This document shows, piece after piece, positions 33,113 to 41,386 of a stretch of DNA of 64,000 nucleotides; positions within the stretch are counted from its first letter, which is position 1; each line of letters starts with the position of its first letter. The position numbers and the translations under genes were made by a program. Source of the stretch: Phytohabitans rumicis (GTDB taxonomy: Bacteria > Actinomycetota > Actinomycetes > Mycobacteriales > Micromonosporaceae); the NCBI RefSeq assembly GCF_011764445.1, contig NZ_BLPG01000002.1:620001-684000 (forward strand), in the 5' to 3' direction. The notes under the pieces were generated by a model. It was not told the DNA's origin. It did no database searches and worked only from the letters and a program-made list of their open reading frames with translations.

Positions 33113-34882
33113 ATGGACAGATACGCACGCCAGCGCGGGCTGGTCGCGCAGGACCTCGTCGCCGACGCGGTCGTCGAGGTGCACGGCACCGGGCCGGCCC
33201 TGCCGTACCTGTTGCAGTGCCTGGCGCTGGTCGGTGCCGGCACCCGCCACGGCGGCATCCGGCTGCACGTCCCGGACCGGGTGGTCGAGGAGGCCGACCT
33301 CGCCCATCAGTTCCTGCTCGACCGCGCCGACGCCGGCCGCCCGCTCGCCGAGGCGCTGATCGACCGCGTCGAGCTGCTCAACCCCACGGTCGACCTCCGT
33401 ACGGCGGACCACGGCTCGGCGCGTACCCGCGGGCGCGGTCTGGGCGTCGCGGTGCCCGGCGCCGCGGAACGGCCCGCGCTGGTCGCCGCCCTCGGCGCCG
33501 ACCCGGCGATCGTCGCCTGGGGCGAGGTGCTGCCCACCGCCGTCTACGTGGGACCGGCGCCGCTGCGTGCCGGCACCGGCGGGCACCCGACGCTGCTGAC
33601 CGCCGCGCTCGCCGCCACCTGCGGCGGCCTGCTCGCCCAGGTGCTGCTCGGCCAGCTCGGTGCGATCATCGACGGCCCCACCGTGCTGTCCCGGTGGTTC
33701 GAGGAGCGGCTCTGGATCGCGTACCCGGACATCGGCCGGCACGCGATGGCGGCCGAGGCCGAAGGGGCGCTGGCCCCGGCGCTGCGCGGGGTCCTGGAAC
33801 GGTTCGACTCGCCCCGGGTGGCCGAGCGCTTCCAGATCCTGCTGGACGGGCGGACGGCCGACCCGCGGGTGACCACGGTCGTCGACCACGACGCCGTCGT
33901 CGTCACCGTGCCCGCCCCGCAGGCGAGCATGACCGGCGCCGCCGTCCGGCCAGGGCTGGCCGACCCGCCGCCGGTACGCCCGCTGCTCTGGTCCCCGGTG
34001 GACGGCCCCACGCTCGACGGCGGCACGGTCACCGGGATGGCCGCCGCGCCCGTGCCACCGCGGACACCGCCGCGCGTCGTCCTCTGCGGCGCCGGCGCGC
34101 TCGGCAGCTGGGCGGCGGCCGTCCTGGCCGCCTCCGGCCTGCCCGGACTGGATCTGTCCATCGTGGACATGGACGACACCGTCGAGAGCCACAACCTCAA
34201 CCGGCAGGTGCTCTTCGACGACGCCGACGTGGGGCTGCCCAAGGCCGCGCAGGCGATGGCACGGCTCGGCAAGATCAACCCGCGGCTGGCGCTGCGCGCG
34301 CTGCCCGTGATGGTCAGCCCGGAGACCATCGAGGACCTGGTCGGCGGCGGCACGCAGTACGAGCTGCTCGCCGACGACCCGCGGTGGCGGGCGTACCGGG
34401 AGCAGGTCGACCAGCTCGCCGGTGCCCTGAAGGACGCCACCGCGATCCTGTCCTGCCCGGACAACCACCAGACCAGGTGGAGCCTCAACGTCATCGCCGA
34501 ACGGCTCGGCATCCCCCTGGTCAACGGCGCGGTGGACGGCTTCGTGGGCCGGGTGCACGTCTGCGACCCGGGCGACCGCGGGCGCTGCCTGGTGTGCTGG
34601 CTCGGCGAGTCGATCGCCGACGAGCCGGAACGGCGTTCCTGCACCGACGTGGTGGGCACCGCCCCGGTCCCGTCGATCGTCACCAGCGCCGCGGTGATCG
34701 GCGCCGCGCAGGCCGCCACGCTCCTCGCCCAGCTCGGCGGGCCCGCGTCCCGGGTACGCCGGTTCCACGCGTTCGACGGACTGGCCGGCACGCTGGACGG
34801 CTACCGGGCCGCGGACCGCGACCCGGACGAATGCCCCGCCCATCTCGTCGGGGCCGGGCCCGACGGCCGGGAGGCGCGCTGA
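33113..34882 (+). CDS. E1-like ThiF-fold activating enzyme, two domains
   Basis: 589 aa. The C-terminal half is an active adenylation domain: VVLCGAGALGSWAAAV (nucleotide loop near 322-337), DMDDTVESHNLNRQVLF with the Arg-Gln of family members near 364, and ILSCPDNHQTR. Cys510 in RRSCTDVVGTAPVPSIV is placed like the E1 thioester Cys; GRCLVCW may bind metal. The N-terminal ~310 residues look like a degenerate partner domain with no nucleotide motif. It would adenylate the Ubl C terminus and pass it to the E2-like proteins. The stop overlaps the next start (TGATG). Confidence 0.85.
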   Translation: MDRYARQRGLVAQDLVADAVVEVHGTGPALPYLLQCLALVGAGTRHGGIRLHVPDRVVEEADLAHQFLLDRADAGRPLAEALIDRVELLNPTVDLRTADHGSARTRGRGLGVAVPGAAERPALVAALGADPAIVAWGEVLPTAVYVGPAPLRAGTGGHPTLLTAALAATCGGLLAQVLLGQLGAIIDGPTVLSRWFEERLWIAYPDIGRHAMAAEAEGALAPALRGVLERFDSPRVAERFQILLDGRTADPRVTTVVDHDAVVVTVPAPQASMTGAAVRPGLADPPPVRPLLWSPVDGPTLDGGTVTGMAAAPVPPRTPPRVVLCGAGALGSWAAAVLAASGLPGLDLSIVDMDDTVESHNLNRQVLFDDADVGLPKAAQAMARLGKINPRLALRALPVMVSPETIEDLVGGGTQYELLADDPRWRAYREQVDQLAGALKDATAILSCPDNHQTRWSLNVIAERLGIPLVNGAVDGFVGRVHVCDPGDRGRCLVCWLGESIADEPERRSCTDVVGTAPVPSIVTSAAVIGAAQAATLLAQLGGPASRVRRFHAFDGLAGTLDGYRAADRDPDECPAHLVGAGPDGREAR

Positions 34883-35310
34883 TGGCCGTCACACCCGCCG
34901 ACTTCCACGCCGTCAAGGGCCACTACCTGAGCCTGGACGCGCTGAGCACCGACCAGGACGGCTGGATCACCGCGATCGCGGTGACCGTGCAGGGCATCGT
35001 CGGCTCGGCGGCGGAGAAGCACCGGCGGGACCGCATGCAGTACCGATTGCTCGCCTCGGTACAGAACCTCCAATCGGGGCTGCCGGTGGTCTGGATCGCC
35101 TCGCCGGACGACAGCCAGATCAAGCACGTCAACATCTTCCGGCCCCGGGAGCGCTGCCCGTTCGTGGGCAAGAAGCTCCCGGACATCTGCTGGGGCACCA
35201 GCTCGGCCGCCTGGAAGGCGGCCAGCCCCGGCGAACGCACCCTGGCCAACCTCCTGGAGGCCGCCCGCCAGGTGCTCGACAACGCCAACCTCAACAGCCG
35301 AGCCCGCTGA
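34882..35310 (+). CDS. E2-like ubiquitin-conjugating protein A
   Basis: 142 aa, the length of a minimal E2 core. The key region IKHVNIFRPRERC then KKLPDICWGTS parallels the E2 pattern HPNI...ICLD, putting the catalytic Cys at 103; a Trp follows it instead of Leu. Preceding strands (GLPVVWIASPDDSQ) and the final helix (ANLLEAARQVLDNAN) also fit. It starts on the last base of the E1 stop. Function as E2 is inferred from motif and neighbours. Confidence 0.75.
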   Translation: MAVTPADFHAVKGHYLSLDALSTDQDGWITAIAVTVQGIVGSAAEKHRRDRMQYRLLASVQNLQSGLPVVWIASPDDSQIKHVNIFRPRERCPFVGKKLPDICWGTSSAAWKAASPGERTLANLLEAARQVLDNANLNSRAR

Positions 35311-35312
35311 CG

Positions 35313-35810
35313 ATGGGGGTGTCCGAAGCGTCCATCGCCCGCCTCCGCCGCGAGTACCCGGACATCGCCGTGCTGGCCCGCGCGAGCGGTCCGGCGCGTC
35401 CACGCGGCGGGTTCCGGGCCTGGCTGCACCGCACGTTCCCGAACTGGAGCGCCCGCCGGACCGGAGGCGGTCCGGTCCTCGCCGTCCGGGTCCGGGTCGA
35501 GGGCATCCGGGGCATGCGCAGCACCGCCCGCTGCCGGTACGACCTCATCGTCGACACCACCAACCTGACCGCGCTCCTGCCGGCGGTCTGGATCGCGGCG
35601 CCACCGGACCACGAGATCAGGCACGTCAACGTCTGGCCCGCCCGGAACAGCTTCTGCCGGTGGTCCGGGCGCAAACTGCCCAGCCTCTGCTGGCACACGT
35701 ACGCCCGCGGCTGGGCCGAGGCACCGCCACACGCCCGCACGCTGGGCGCCGCCCTGGAGTACGCCAAGCAGCTACTCAATACGGAGAACCATGACAGCCC
35801 AGCCCGCTGA
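35313..35810 (+). CDS. E2-like ubiquitin-conjugating protein B
   Basis: 165-aa paralogue of the preceding gene with the same IRHVNVWPARN and KLPSLCWHTYARGW motifs; the putative catalytic Cys is 126. A basic N-terminal extension (RPRGGFRAWLHRTFPNW) and a second Cys (SFCRWSG) 14 residues before the first are specific to this copy. Starts 2 bp after protein A and overlaps the JAMM gene by 20 bp. Two E2-like proteins may serve different targets or form a heterodimer. Confidence 0.7.
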   Translation: MGVSEASIARLRREYPDIAVLARASGPARPRGGFRAWLHRTFPNWSARRTGGGPVLAVRVRVEGIRGMRSTARCRYDLIVDTTNLTALLPAVWIAAPPDHEIRHVNVWPARNSFCRWSGRKLPSLCWHTYARGWAEAPPHARTLGAALEYAKQLLNTENHDSPAR

Positions 35811-36891
35811 GGTCGCCCCTGTCCCCATCGGCCCGCCGTTCTGGCGCCTGGCCTTCGGCACGCTCGGCTGGGTGACGTACCTCGTCACCCTCATCGGGAT
35901 CTACGCGCTCGCCTACCAACGCGACAGCATGCCCGGCCAGATCGCCGCCGGCTGGGCGCTGTCCATCTCGCTCTCGGTGGCGCTGCTGGTGTTGCCGGTC
36001 GCCGCCGGTCACGTGGACGGGCGCGGACTGCGCCTGGGCCGGATCACCCGCCGCGTACCCGAGGTGGTGGCCGTGCTCCTGCTCGCCGCCGGCTCGTTCG
36101 CGGTGATCTGGGTGGCGGTGAGCCTGACGCTCGCCGACGAGGCCGCCGGCGCCTGGACGCTCGCCGCGCCCGCGTCCGCGGCCCCCATCGCCGTACTCAC
36201 CGCGGCGTCCGGGCGGCGACCGCGCAAGCGGGCGGCGCGGCCCGACGGCGCGACACCGCAGCCACCGCCGGACGAGGAGGACGCGCGGCCCCGCGGGCTG
36301 CTCGGCCGGGACTGGGCGGCCGGTTTCGCCGAACGCCAACTCTCGGTCGCCCTGGACGACGGCTTCTGGCAGGCGGCGATGGACGAGCTGGCCCTGGACG
36401 AGAAGGAACGCGGCGGAGTGGCGCTGCTGGTCCGCCGGGACGACGCCCTGCTCGTGCTCGGCGCGGTGTTCCCGCCGCAGGTGTCCGCCACGTCGGTGCG
36501 CTGCGAGTTCTCCACGGTCGACGTCGACCGGATGCGCCGGGCCATGGACACGATCGCCGACGATCTGGGCATCCGGCCCGGCGAGGTCATCGTCACCTGG
36601 GTGCACACCCATCCGGGGCTGAGCGTCTTCCTCTCCGGGACGGACGTCGCCACCGCCGACGATTGGCGGCAGCTCGACCCGGACTTCACGCCGATCGTCA
36701 TCGACCCGCACAAGAGCCACCTGCGGCAACAGATCGCCGTCTTCGACGCCGGCGGCGAGCCGATCCGCCCGATGGGCGTGGTGAAGGGGCTCGTCGACGA
36801 GGCCGCGATGGCACGGCTGGCACGGGCGGTCCGGGGCACGTACCGGGCGGACGGGCTCGCCGCGCCCATGGTCCTCTTCGCGGGCGCGTAG
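35791..36891 (+). CDS. Membrane-anchored JAMM/MPN+ isopeptidase
   Basis: 366 aa. Four predicted transmembrane helices (about 22-42, 52-72, 90-114, 119-139) precede a cytoplasmic linker and a JAMM metalloprotease domain (190-345). The zinc motif reads WVHTHPGLSVFLSGTD: His272, His274, Ser282 and Asp285; the catalytic Glu lies upstream in EKERGGVALL. Such enzymes cleave Ubl from targets or trim Ubl precursors. Membrane placement suggests that conjugation occurs at, or is directed to, membrane proteins. Confidence 0.85.
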   Translation: MTAQPAEVAPVPIGPPFWRLAFGTLGWVTYLVTLIGIYALAYQRDSMPGQIAAGWALSISLSVALLVLPVAAGHVDGRGLRLGRITRRVPEVVAVLLLAAGSFAVIWVAVSLTLADEAAGAWTLAAPASAAPIAVLTAASGRRPRKRAARPDGATPQPPPDEEDARPRGLLGRDWAAGFAERQLSVALDDGFWQAAMDELALDEKERGGVALLVRRDDALLVLGAVFPPQVSATSVRCEFSTVDVDRMRRAMDTIADDLGIRPGEVIVTWVHTHPGLSVFLSGTDVATADDWRQLDPDFTPIVIDPHKSHLRQQIAVFDAGGEPIRPMGVVKGLVDEAAMARLARAVRGTYRADGLAAPMVLFAGA

Positions 36892-36892
36892 G

Positions 36893-37579
36893 GTGCGTGC
36901 GGCGGTGGACGAGACGCGCGGGGACCAGCGCGCCATCGAGGTCCTGTTCGGCCCGGGGCTGGTGCGTTCGCTCCTCGCCTACATCGGCGGTGCCCGCCAG
37001 CACGAACGCGGCGGCGTGTTGCTCGGTCGCCGGGACGAGCGTGCCGTGCGGATCGGCGCCGCGGTCTTCCCGCCGCAGCTGGCCCAGGCCCGCGACCACT
37101 GCGCCTTCGACGTGACCAGCATCGATGTGATCCGCAAGGCGGTGACCGAGCTGCCCGACCGGCGTACCCGGGAGATGGTCGGCGCCATCGTCGGCTGGGT
37201 GCACAGCCATCCGGGCCACGGCCTGTTCCTGTCCCGCACCGACATGGTCACGCTGAGCGCGTGGGCGCAGCTCGACGAGCGGGCGATCGCGGTGGTGGTG
37301 GACCCGTTCCTGCACGGCCCGCCGGAGGAGCGGATCGCCTGGTGGCCCGCCGTAGGTGGGCGGGGGCGTACGGCCGGGACAAGCGGCGGAGAGGACGATG
37401 GCATGACCGTCACCATGGCGTCCGCCGTGGCCGACCAGATCGCGGACGCGCCGCGGGCGTCGTACGAGAGCTGGGACCTCGTCACGTCGTACTCCATCAT
37501 CAGCGTGTTTCCGCGGCCGGCGGCGCCGGGTGGCGGCGGCCACCGCGCCACGCCGAAGCGGCGGGAGCCCCGGTGGTAG
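36893..37579 (+). CDS. Soluble JAMM/MPN+ isopeptidase
   Basis: 228 aa, GTG start 2 bp after the previous stop. Complete JAMM motif: Glu in HERGGVLLGRRDE, then VHSHPGHGLFLSRTD with His104, His106, Ser114 and Asp117. No membrane segment; residues after 160 are low-complexity and may be a recognition tail. With the membrane form it gives two proteases for one Ubl, possibly one for maturation and one for release. Overlaps the AAA gene by 7 bp. Confidence 0.85.
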   Translation: MRAAVDETRGDQRAIEVLFGPGLVRSLLAYIGGARQHERGGVLLGRRDERAVRIGAAVFPPQLAQARDHCAFDVTSIDVIRKAVTELPDRRTREMVGAIVGWVHSHPGHGLFLSRTDMVTLSAWAQLDERAIAVVVDPFLHGPPEERIAWWPAVGGRGRTAGTSGGEDDGMTVTMASAVADQIADAPRASYESWDLVTSYSIISVFPRPAAPGGGGHRATPKRREPRW

Positions 37580-39678
37580 CCGCGACGGTGCAGGGCGCGG
37601 CCGCCGGCGACGTGCACCACGGGCACTGCTTCAGCAACGTGAACGGCCTGCGGGCCGGCGACCCGGTCAGCATCTCGACCGGCACCGCCACGATCTACAC
37701 CCGGCTGGCCTGGGATTTCACCAACCGGTTCGGCGCGGCCGACCTGGTCGCCCTGGACGGGTGGCAGTGCGCGGCCCTGGGCGTGCAGGACGGCGCCCGC
37801 GTCGACGTGACCGGGCTGGACCCGGCCGACCTGCCCGTCGCCGACTTCGCCGAAGTGCAGCTCACCCGCTGGTCCGGGCCGCCGGTGGAGCACCGGGCCG
37901 GCCTGCCGGACTTCCTGCGGACCGGCAAGTACCTCCTGCACCCCGGACTGCGGTTCAGCTACACCCCGCTCGGCGGCACCGGCACGGGCGAGTTCCGGGT
38001 CACCAGGATCACCGCCGCCGGCGAGAACGCGCCGGTCGCGCTGATCGGCGACGGCCTGTCGCTGGCCGTACGGCGGCTCGCCGGCGTGGGCGACTGGCCA
38101 CCGTCCTATGAGGACATTGGCGGCCTGGACGCGGTGATCGCCCTGCTGCGCCGGGAGATCGAGCTGCCGCTGCGCCGCCCGCAGGAGCTGCGCGAGATCG
38201 GCGTGACCGCGCCCTCCGGGGTGCTCCTGCACGGCCCGTCGGGCACCGGCAAGACGCTGCTGGCCCGCGCCGTCGCCTACCACAGCGGGGTACGCTCCAC
38301 CGTCCTGCGCGGCGCGGAGATCGCCAGCTACTCGCTGGCGCAGGCCGAGCAGGTGCTCCGGGCCGCGCTCGCCCCCGACGGCGAAGCGGACGCGCCCCAC
38401 CTGGTCATCATCGACGACCTGGATTTCCTCGCACCGAGCCGGACCCTGCCGCTCGCCTCCACGTCGCTGCTCGGGCTGGTCCAGAGCATGCTGGAGGGCT
38501 CGGGCCGGCCGCTCGTGATCGCCACGACCAGCCGCCGGGACGAGATCGACCCGGCCATCCGCCGGCTCGGCCGGATCGGCCACGAGATCCCGGTGCCCGC
38601 GCCGAGCGAGGGCGACCGCGCCGCGATCCTCGCCGTGCACACCCGCGGGCTGCCGCTGGCCGACGAGGCGGACGACCGCGACGCGCTCACCGCCGACCTG
38701 GCCCGCCGTACGGCCGGGTTCGTCGGCGCGGACCTCGCCGCGCTCTGCCAAGAGGCGGGCCGCCTGGCGCTGCGCCGCGCGTTCCCCGTCGAGACCCTGG
38801 AGTCGCAGTCGCCGCAGCCCCAGGCGCCGCTGGTGATCCGGGCCGAGGACTGGACGGAGGCGCTGCGCCTGGTCACCCCGTCGGCCGTCGGCGGCGTCGT
38901 CTCGGACGTACCGCCCACCAGCTTCGCCGACGTCGCCGGCCTCGACGCGACCGTCACCACGTTGCGGGAGCGCTTGGTCCTGCCGCTGTCGCGCCCGCAC
39001 GTCTTCGCCGAGGCCGGGCTACGGATCGAGCGCGGCGTGCTCTTCTACGGCCCGCCCGGCACCGGCAAGACGCTGCTCGCCCGCGCGGTCGCCCACGAGT
39101 GCGGCGCGCGGTTCATCTCGGTACGCGGCCCGGAACTGCTCACCAAGTGGTTCGGCGAGTCCGAGCAGGCGGTCCGGGACCTGTTCGAGCGGGCCCGCTC
39201 GGTGGCCCCGTGCGTCATCTTCTTCGACGAGATCGAGGCGATCGCGCGCAGCCGCTCCCGCAACTCGCACGACTCCGGCGCCGCCGACCGGGTCGTCAAC
39301 CAGCTCCTGGCCGAGATCGACGGCCTCGTCGACCTGGGCCAGGTCTCGATCATCGGCGCGACGAACAACCCCGCCAGCATCGACCCGGCGCTGCTGCGAC
39401 CCGGCCGCCTCGGCCTGCACATCGAGGTCCCCCTCCCCGACGCCGGCGGCCGCCGCGACCTGTTCGCGATCTACCTGAACGCGGACGAGCTGGCCCCGCG
39501 GTACGCCGAGTACGCCGCGATGACCCCGGGCCGCTCGGGCGCGGACATCGCCATGATCGCCCGGGAGGCGAAGCTCAACGCCCTGCGCCGCGAGCGGTTC
39601 GAGCGGGCGGTGCCGGTGACACACGCCGACGTCGTGGCCGGCATCAACGCGCCGGCGCCGCTCACCGCGACGGACTAG
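37573..39678 (+). CDS. CDC48/p97-like double AAA ATPase
   Basis: 701 aa. An N-domain like that of CDC48 (about 1-170, VNGLRAGDPVSISTGTATIY) is followed by two AAA modules. D1 has Walker A GPSGTGKT but Walker B LVIIDDLDF with Asp where Glu is usual, and lacks the aromatic pore loop. D2 is canonical: GPPGTGKT, pore loop LTKWFGESE, Walker B CVIFFDEIEA, sensor GATNNP, arginine fingers RPGRLG. It probably unfolds or extracts Ubl-tagged proteins, as p97 does for ubiquitin. Last gene of the operon; its end overlaps the convergent gene by 17 bp. Confidence 0.85.
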   Translation: MVAATVQGAAAGDVHHGHCFSNVNGLRAGDPVSISTGTATIYTRLAWDFTNRFGAADLVALDGWQCAALGVQDGARVDVTGLDPADLPVADFAEVQLTRWSGPPVEHRAGLPDFLRTGKYLLHPGLRFSYTPLGGTGTGEFRVTRITAAGENAPVALIGDGLSLAVRRLAGVGDWPPSYEDIGGLDAVIALLRREIELPLRRPQELREIGVTAPSGVLLHGPSGTGKTLLARAVAYHSGVRSTVLRGAEIASYSLAQAEQVLRAALAPDGEADAPHLVIIDDLDFLAPSRTLPLASTSLLGLVQSMLEGSGRPLVIATTSRRDEIDPAIRRLGRIGHEIPVPAPSEGDRAAILAVHTRGLPLADEADDRDALTADLARRTAGFVGADLAALCQEAGRLALRRAFPVETLESQSPQPQAPLVIRAEDWTEALRLVTPSAVGGVVSDVPPTSFADVAGLDATVTTLRERLVLPLSRPHVFAEAGLRIERGVLFYGPPGTGKTLLARAVAHECGARFISVRGPELLTKWFGESEQAVRDLFERARSVAPCVIFFDEIEAIARSRSRNSHDSGAADRVVNQLLAEIDGLVDLGQVSIIGATNNPASIDPALLRPGRLGLHIEVPLPDAGGRRDLFAIYLNADELAPRYAEYAAMTPGRSGADIAMIAREAKLNALRRERFERAVPVTHADVVAGINAPAPLTATD

Positions 39679-40009
39679 CCGCGCTGCCGTTCTCGACGAC
39701 CACGGGCAGCAGCTGGGTGGACGGCGGGTCGGCGGCCGGGATCCGGTCGAGCAGCCGCCGGATCAGCTCGGCCTGCTCGCGCTGGAGCTGGATGAGCCGG
39801 GCCAGCCACGAGCTGAAGAAGATCAGCGCGCCGCTGACGGTCAGCCCGAGCCCGAAGAGCCCGCCGGAGACCAGGTACGGGACCTGCTCGAACACGTACC
39901 CGGTGTGGGCCGTGCCGTACCAGCCGATGCCGATCACGGCGAGGCCGAGCGGCATGAGGAACCCGCCGGCGATCGTGAGGACCTGTTGCAGACGCTGCTC
40001 GGATCGCAT
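39662..40009 (-). CDS. Small membrane protein, last gene of the ABC transporter operon
   Basis: 115 aa with two transmembrane helices (about 10-32, 45-68), a short amphipathic or coiled segment (QLQREQAELIRRLLDRIP) and an acidic-neutral tail. It starts 3 bp after the secreted-protein gene, so it belongs to that operon and not to the convergent Ubl operon whose end it overlaps. Function unknown. Confidence 0.7.
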   Translation of the reverse strand: MRSEQRLQQVLTIAGGFLMPLGLAVIGIGWYGTAHTGYVFEQVPYLVSGGLFGLGLTVSGALIFFSSWLARLIQLQREQAELIRRLLDRIPAADPPSTQLLPVVVENGSAASPSR

Positions 40010-40012
40010 GGC

Positions 40013-41386
40013 TCAGCTCTCCTTGGAAGGGTCTCGCAGGTCGGGGACGCCGGCGGGCACGCCGAGGTCGCACCCGCCGGCGCCGAACATGAGGGCCACA
40101 TATCTACGCAGCCCGTACGAGACCGCGGCGGCCGCGGCGAAGCCGAGGACGAAGGCGTACCAGGGGACGCCCGGGAAGACCGGCCACTGGTGGCCCGCGA
40201 CCGGCGTGACGGCCTCGCCGGCCGCGTCCCCGGACGGGGTGTCGCCGCCGGTGCCGCCGACGCCGGAGCCGCCGGCCGAGTCGCCCGTGCCACCGGCCGG
40301 ACCGGCGGCGGGCGGCGCGGCCGGCGGCGGCGCGGCGGCGGCGGCCGCGGGGGTGGCCGTCGCCTGGCTGGTCGCGGTGCCCAGCACGAAGACGAACCGG
40401 GGCGCGAGGTTGAGCCATGGGGTCAGCTGGGTGCGCACGTCGGCCGGGAGCAGCGCGAGCAGCGGCTCCAGCAGCGTGGTCAGGTTGAGCCGGCGCAGCA
40501 GCGCGCCGGTGTCGAGGGTGACGGTCAGGCCGCGCCCGGTCGCCTTGGCGCCCGCGCCGTCCACCTTCTTGTCCACTGTGGGCACGTTGACGGCCAGGCC
40601 CAGGGTCGCCAGCTGCTTGGTGAGGTCGGCCGGCAGCGTCGGCAGCTTGGTCACACCGGTCGGGGCGGCCACGCCGTCCTGGTTGACCGCCACCTTCTGG
40701 CCGGCCAGGGTCAGCGACTGCCACACCACGGTGCCGGTGGTGGTGCCGCGGGCGCCGTCGCTGGCCGCCTCGGTGTCCACCCGCAACCCGTCCACCTTGA
40801 CCAGCCCGCCCAGCAGCGAGACGGAGCCCGCGGTGGCGTACGAGACCGCGGTGGCCCGGTCGCCGGTGACGGTGGTCCTGCTCTGCGACGAGAAGCCCTC
40901 CATGGCGACCAGCACCGGCGGGATCGGCAGGCCGGGCACGGCGACGGCGGGGCTGGCGTGCTTGGCCCCGTGCGCCTCCGCCTGGACCGACGTGGCGTCC
41001 GCGTGCGAGGTCATCGCCGCACCCGGGGCGATCTCCTGCTTGGCGTCCTTGGGCCCGGACGGGTGTGCGGCGTCGACCTTGACCGGGTAGGTGGCGTCCG
41101 GGCTCTGCAGCAGCTCCGGCAGGCCGTACCCGACCGCGTCGCCGGGCCACATCAGGCTGGACACGGCCCGGCCGGTCGGGCCGCTGGACAGCTTCGCCCG
41201 GGAGTACGACAGGTTCAGCTCCAGCTGCGGCTCGGCCGGGATCGGGAGGGTCGGCTCGAAGATCTGCACGGCGATCGGCGCCGCGTCCGCGGTGAGGGTG
41301 AACCCACCGAGATCAGCGGCCTTGGCCGGTGCCGGCACGGCGAGCAGGGCGGCGCCGACGGAGATGGTCACAAAGAGGCTCTTCAT
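40013..41386 (-). CDS. Secreted, C-terminally anchored protein of the ABC transporter operon
   Basis: 457 aa. Signal peptide MKSLFVTISVGAALLAVPAP with cleavage near AKA-A. A beta-rich extracellular region (30-340) precedes a Gly/Ala/Pro linker, a transmembrane helix (YAFVLGFAAAAAVSYGLRRY) and a short cytoplasmic end, i.e. a surface-anchored protein. ATG 41386 overlaps livF by 4 bp. It may help bind a hydrophobic substrate and pass it to the transporter; this is inferred only from operon position. Confidence 0.7.
   Translation of the reverse strand: MKSLFVTISVGAALLAVPAPAKAADLGGFTLTADAAPIAVQIFEPTLPIPAEPQLELNLSYSRAKLSSGPTGRAVSSLMWPGDAVGYGLPELLQSPDATYPVKVDAAHPSGPKDAKQEIAPGAAMTSHADATSVQAEAHGAKHASPAVAVPGLPIPPVLVAMEGFSSQSRTTVTGDRATAVSYATAGSVSLLGGLVKVDGLRVDTEAASDGARGTTTGTVVWQSLTLAGQKVAVNQDGVAAPTGVTKLPTLPADLTKQLATLGLAVNVPTVDKKVDGAGAKATGRGLTVTLDTGALLRRLNLTTLLEPLLALLPADVRTQLTPWLNLAPRFVFVLGTATSQATATPAAAAAAPPPAAPPAAGPAGGTGDSAGGSGVGGTGGDTPSGDAAGEAVTPVAGHQWPVFPGVPWYAFVLGFAAAAAVSYGLRRYVALMFGAGGCDLGVPAGVPDLRDPSKES

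Noticed and set aside
32675-34843. 722-codon minus-strand frame opposite the Ubl and E1 genes
   Set aside because: Shadow frame: Val/Gly/Arg-rich and repetitive, no motifs, while the plus strand has E1 nucleotide and thioester motifs.
32850-34882. ThiS/ThiF or MoaD/MoeB sulfur-transfer pair
   Set aside because: No thiamine or molybdopterin genes nearby, a C-terminal extension after the Gly-Gly, and E2-like, JAMM and CDC48-like genes in the same operon argue for protein conjugation.
39662-40009. Assignment of the small membrane protein to the Ubl operon
   Set aside because: It is on the opposite strand and follows the ABC-operon secreted-protein gene by 3 bp, so it belongs to that operon.
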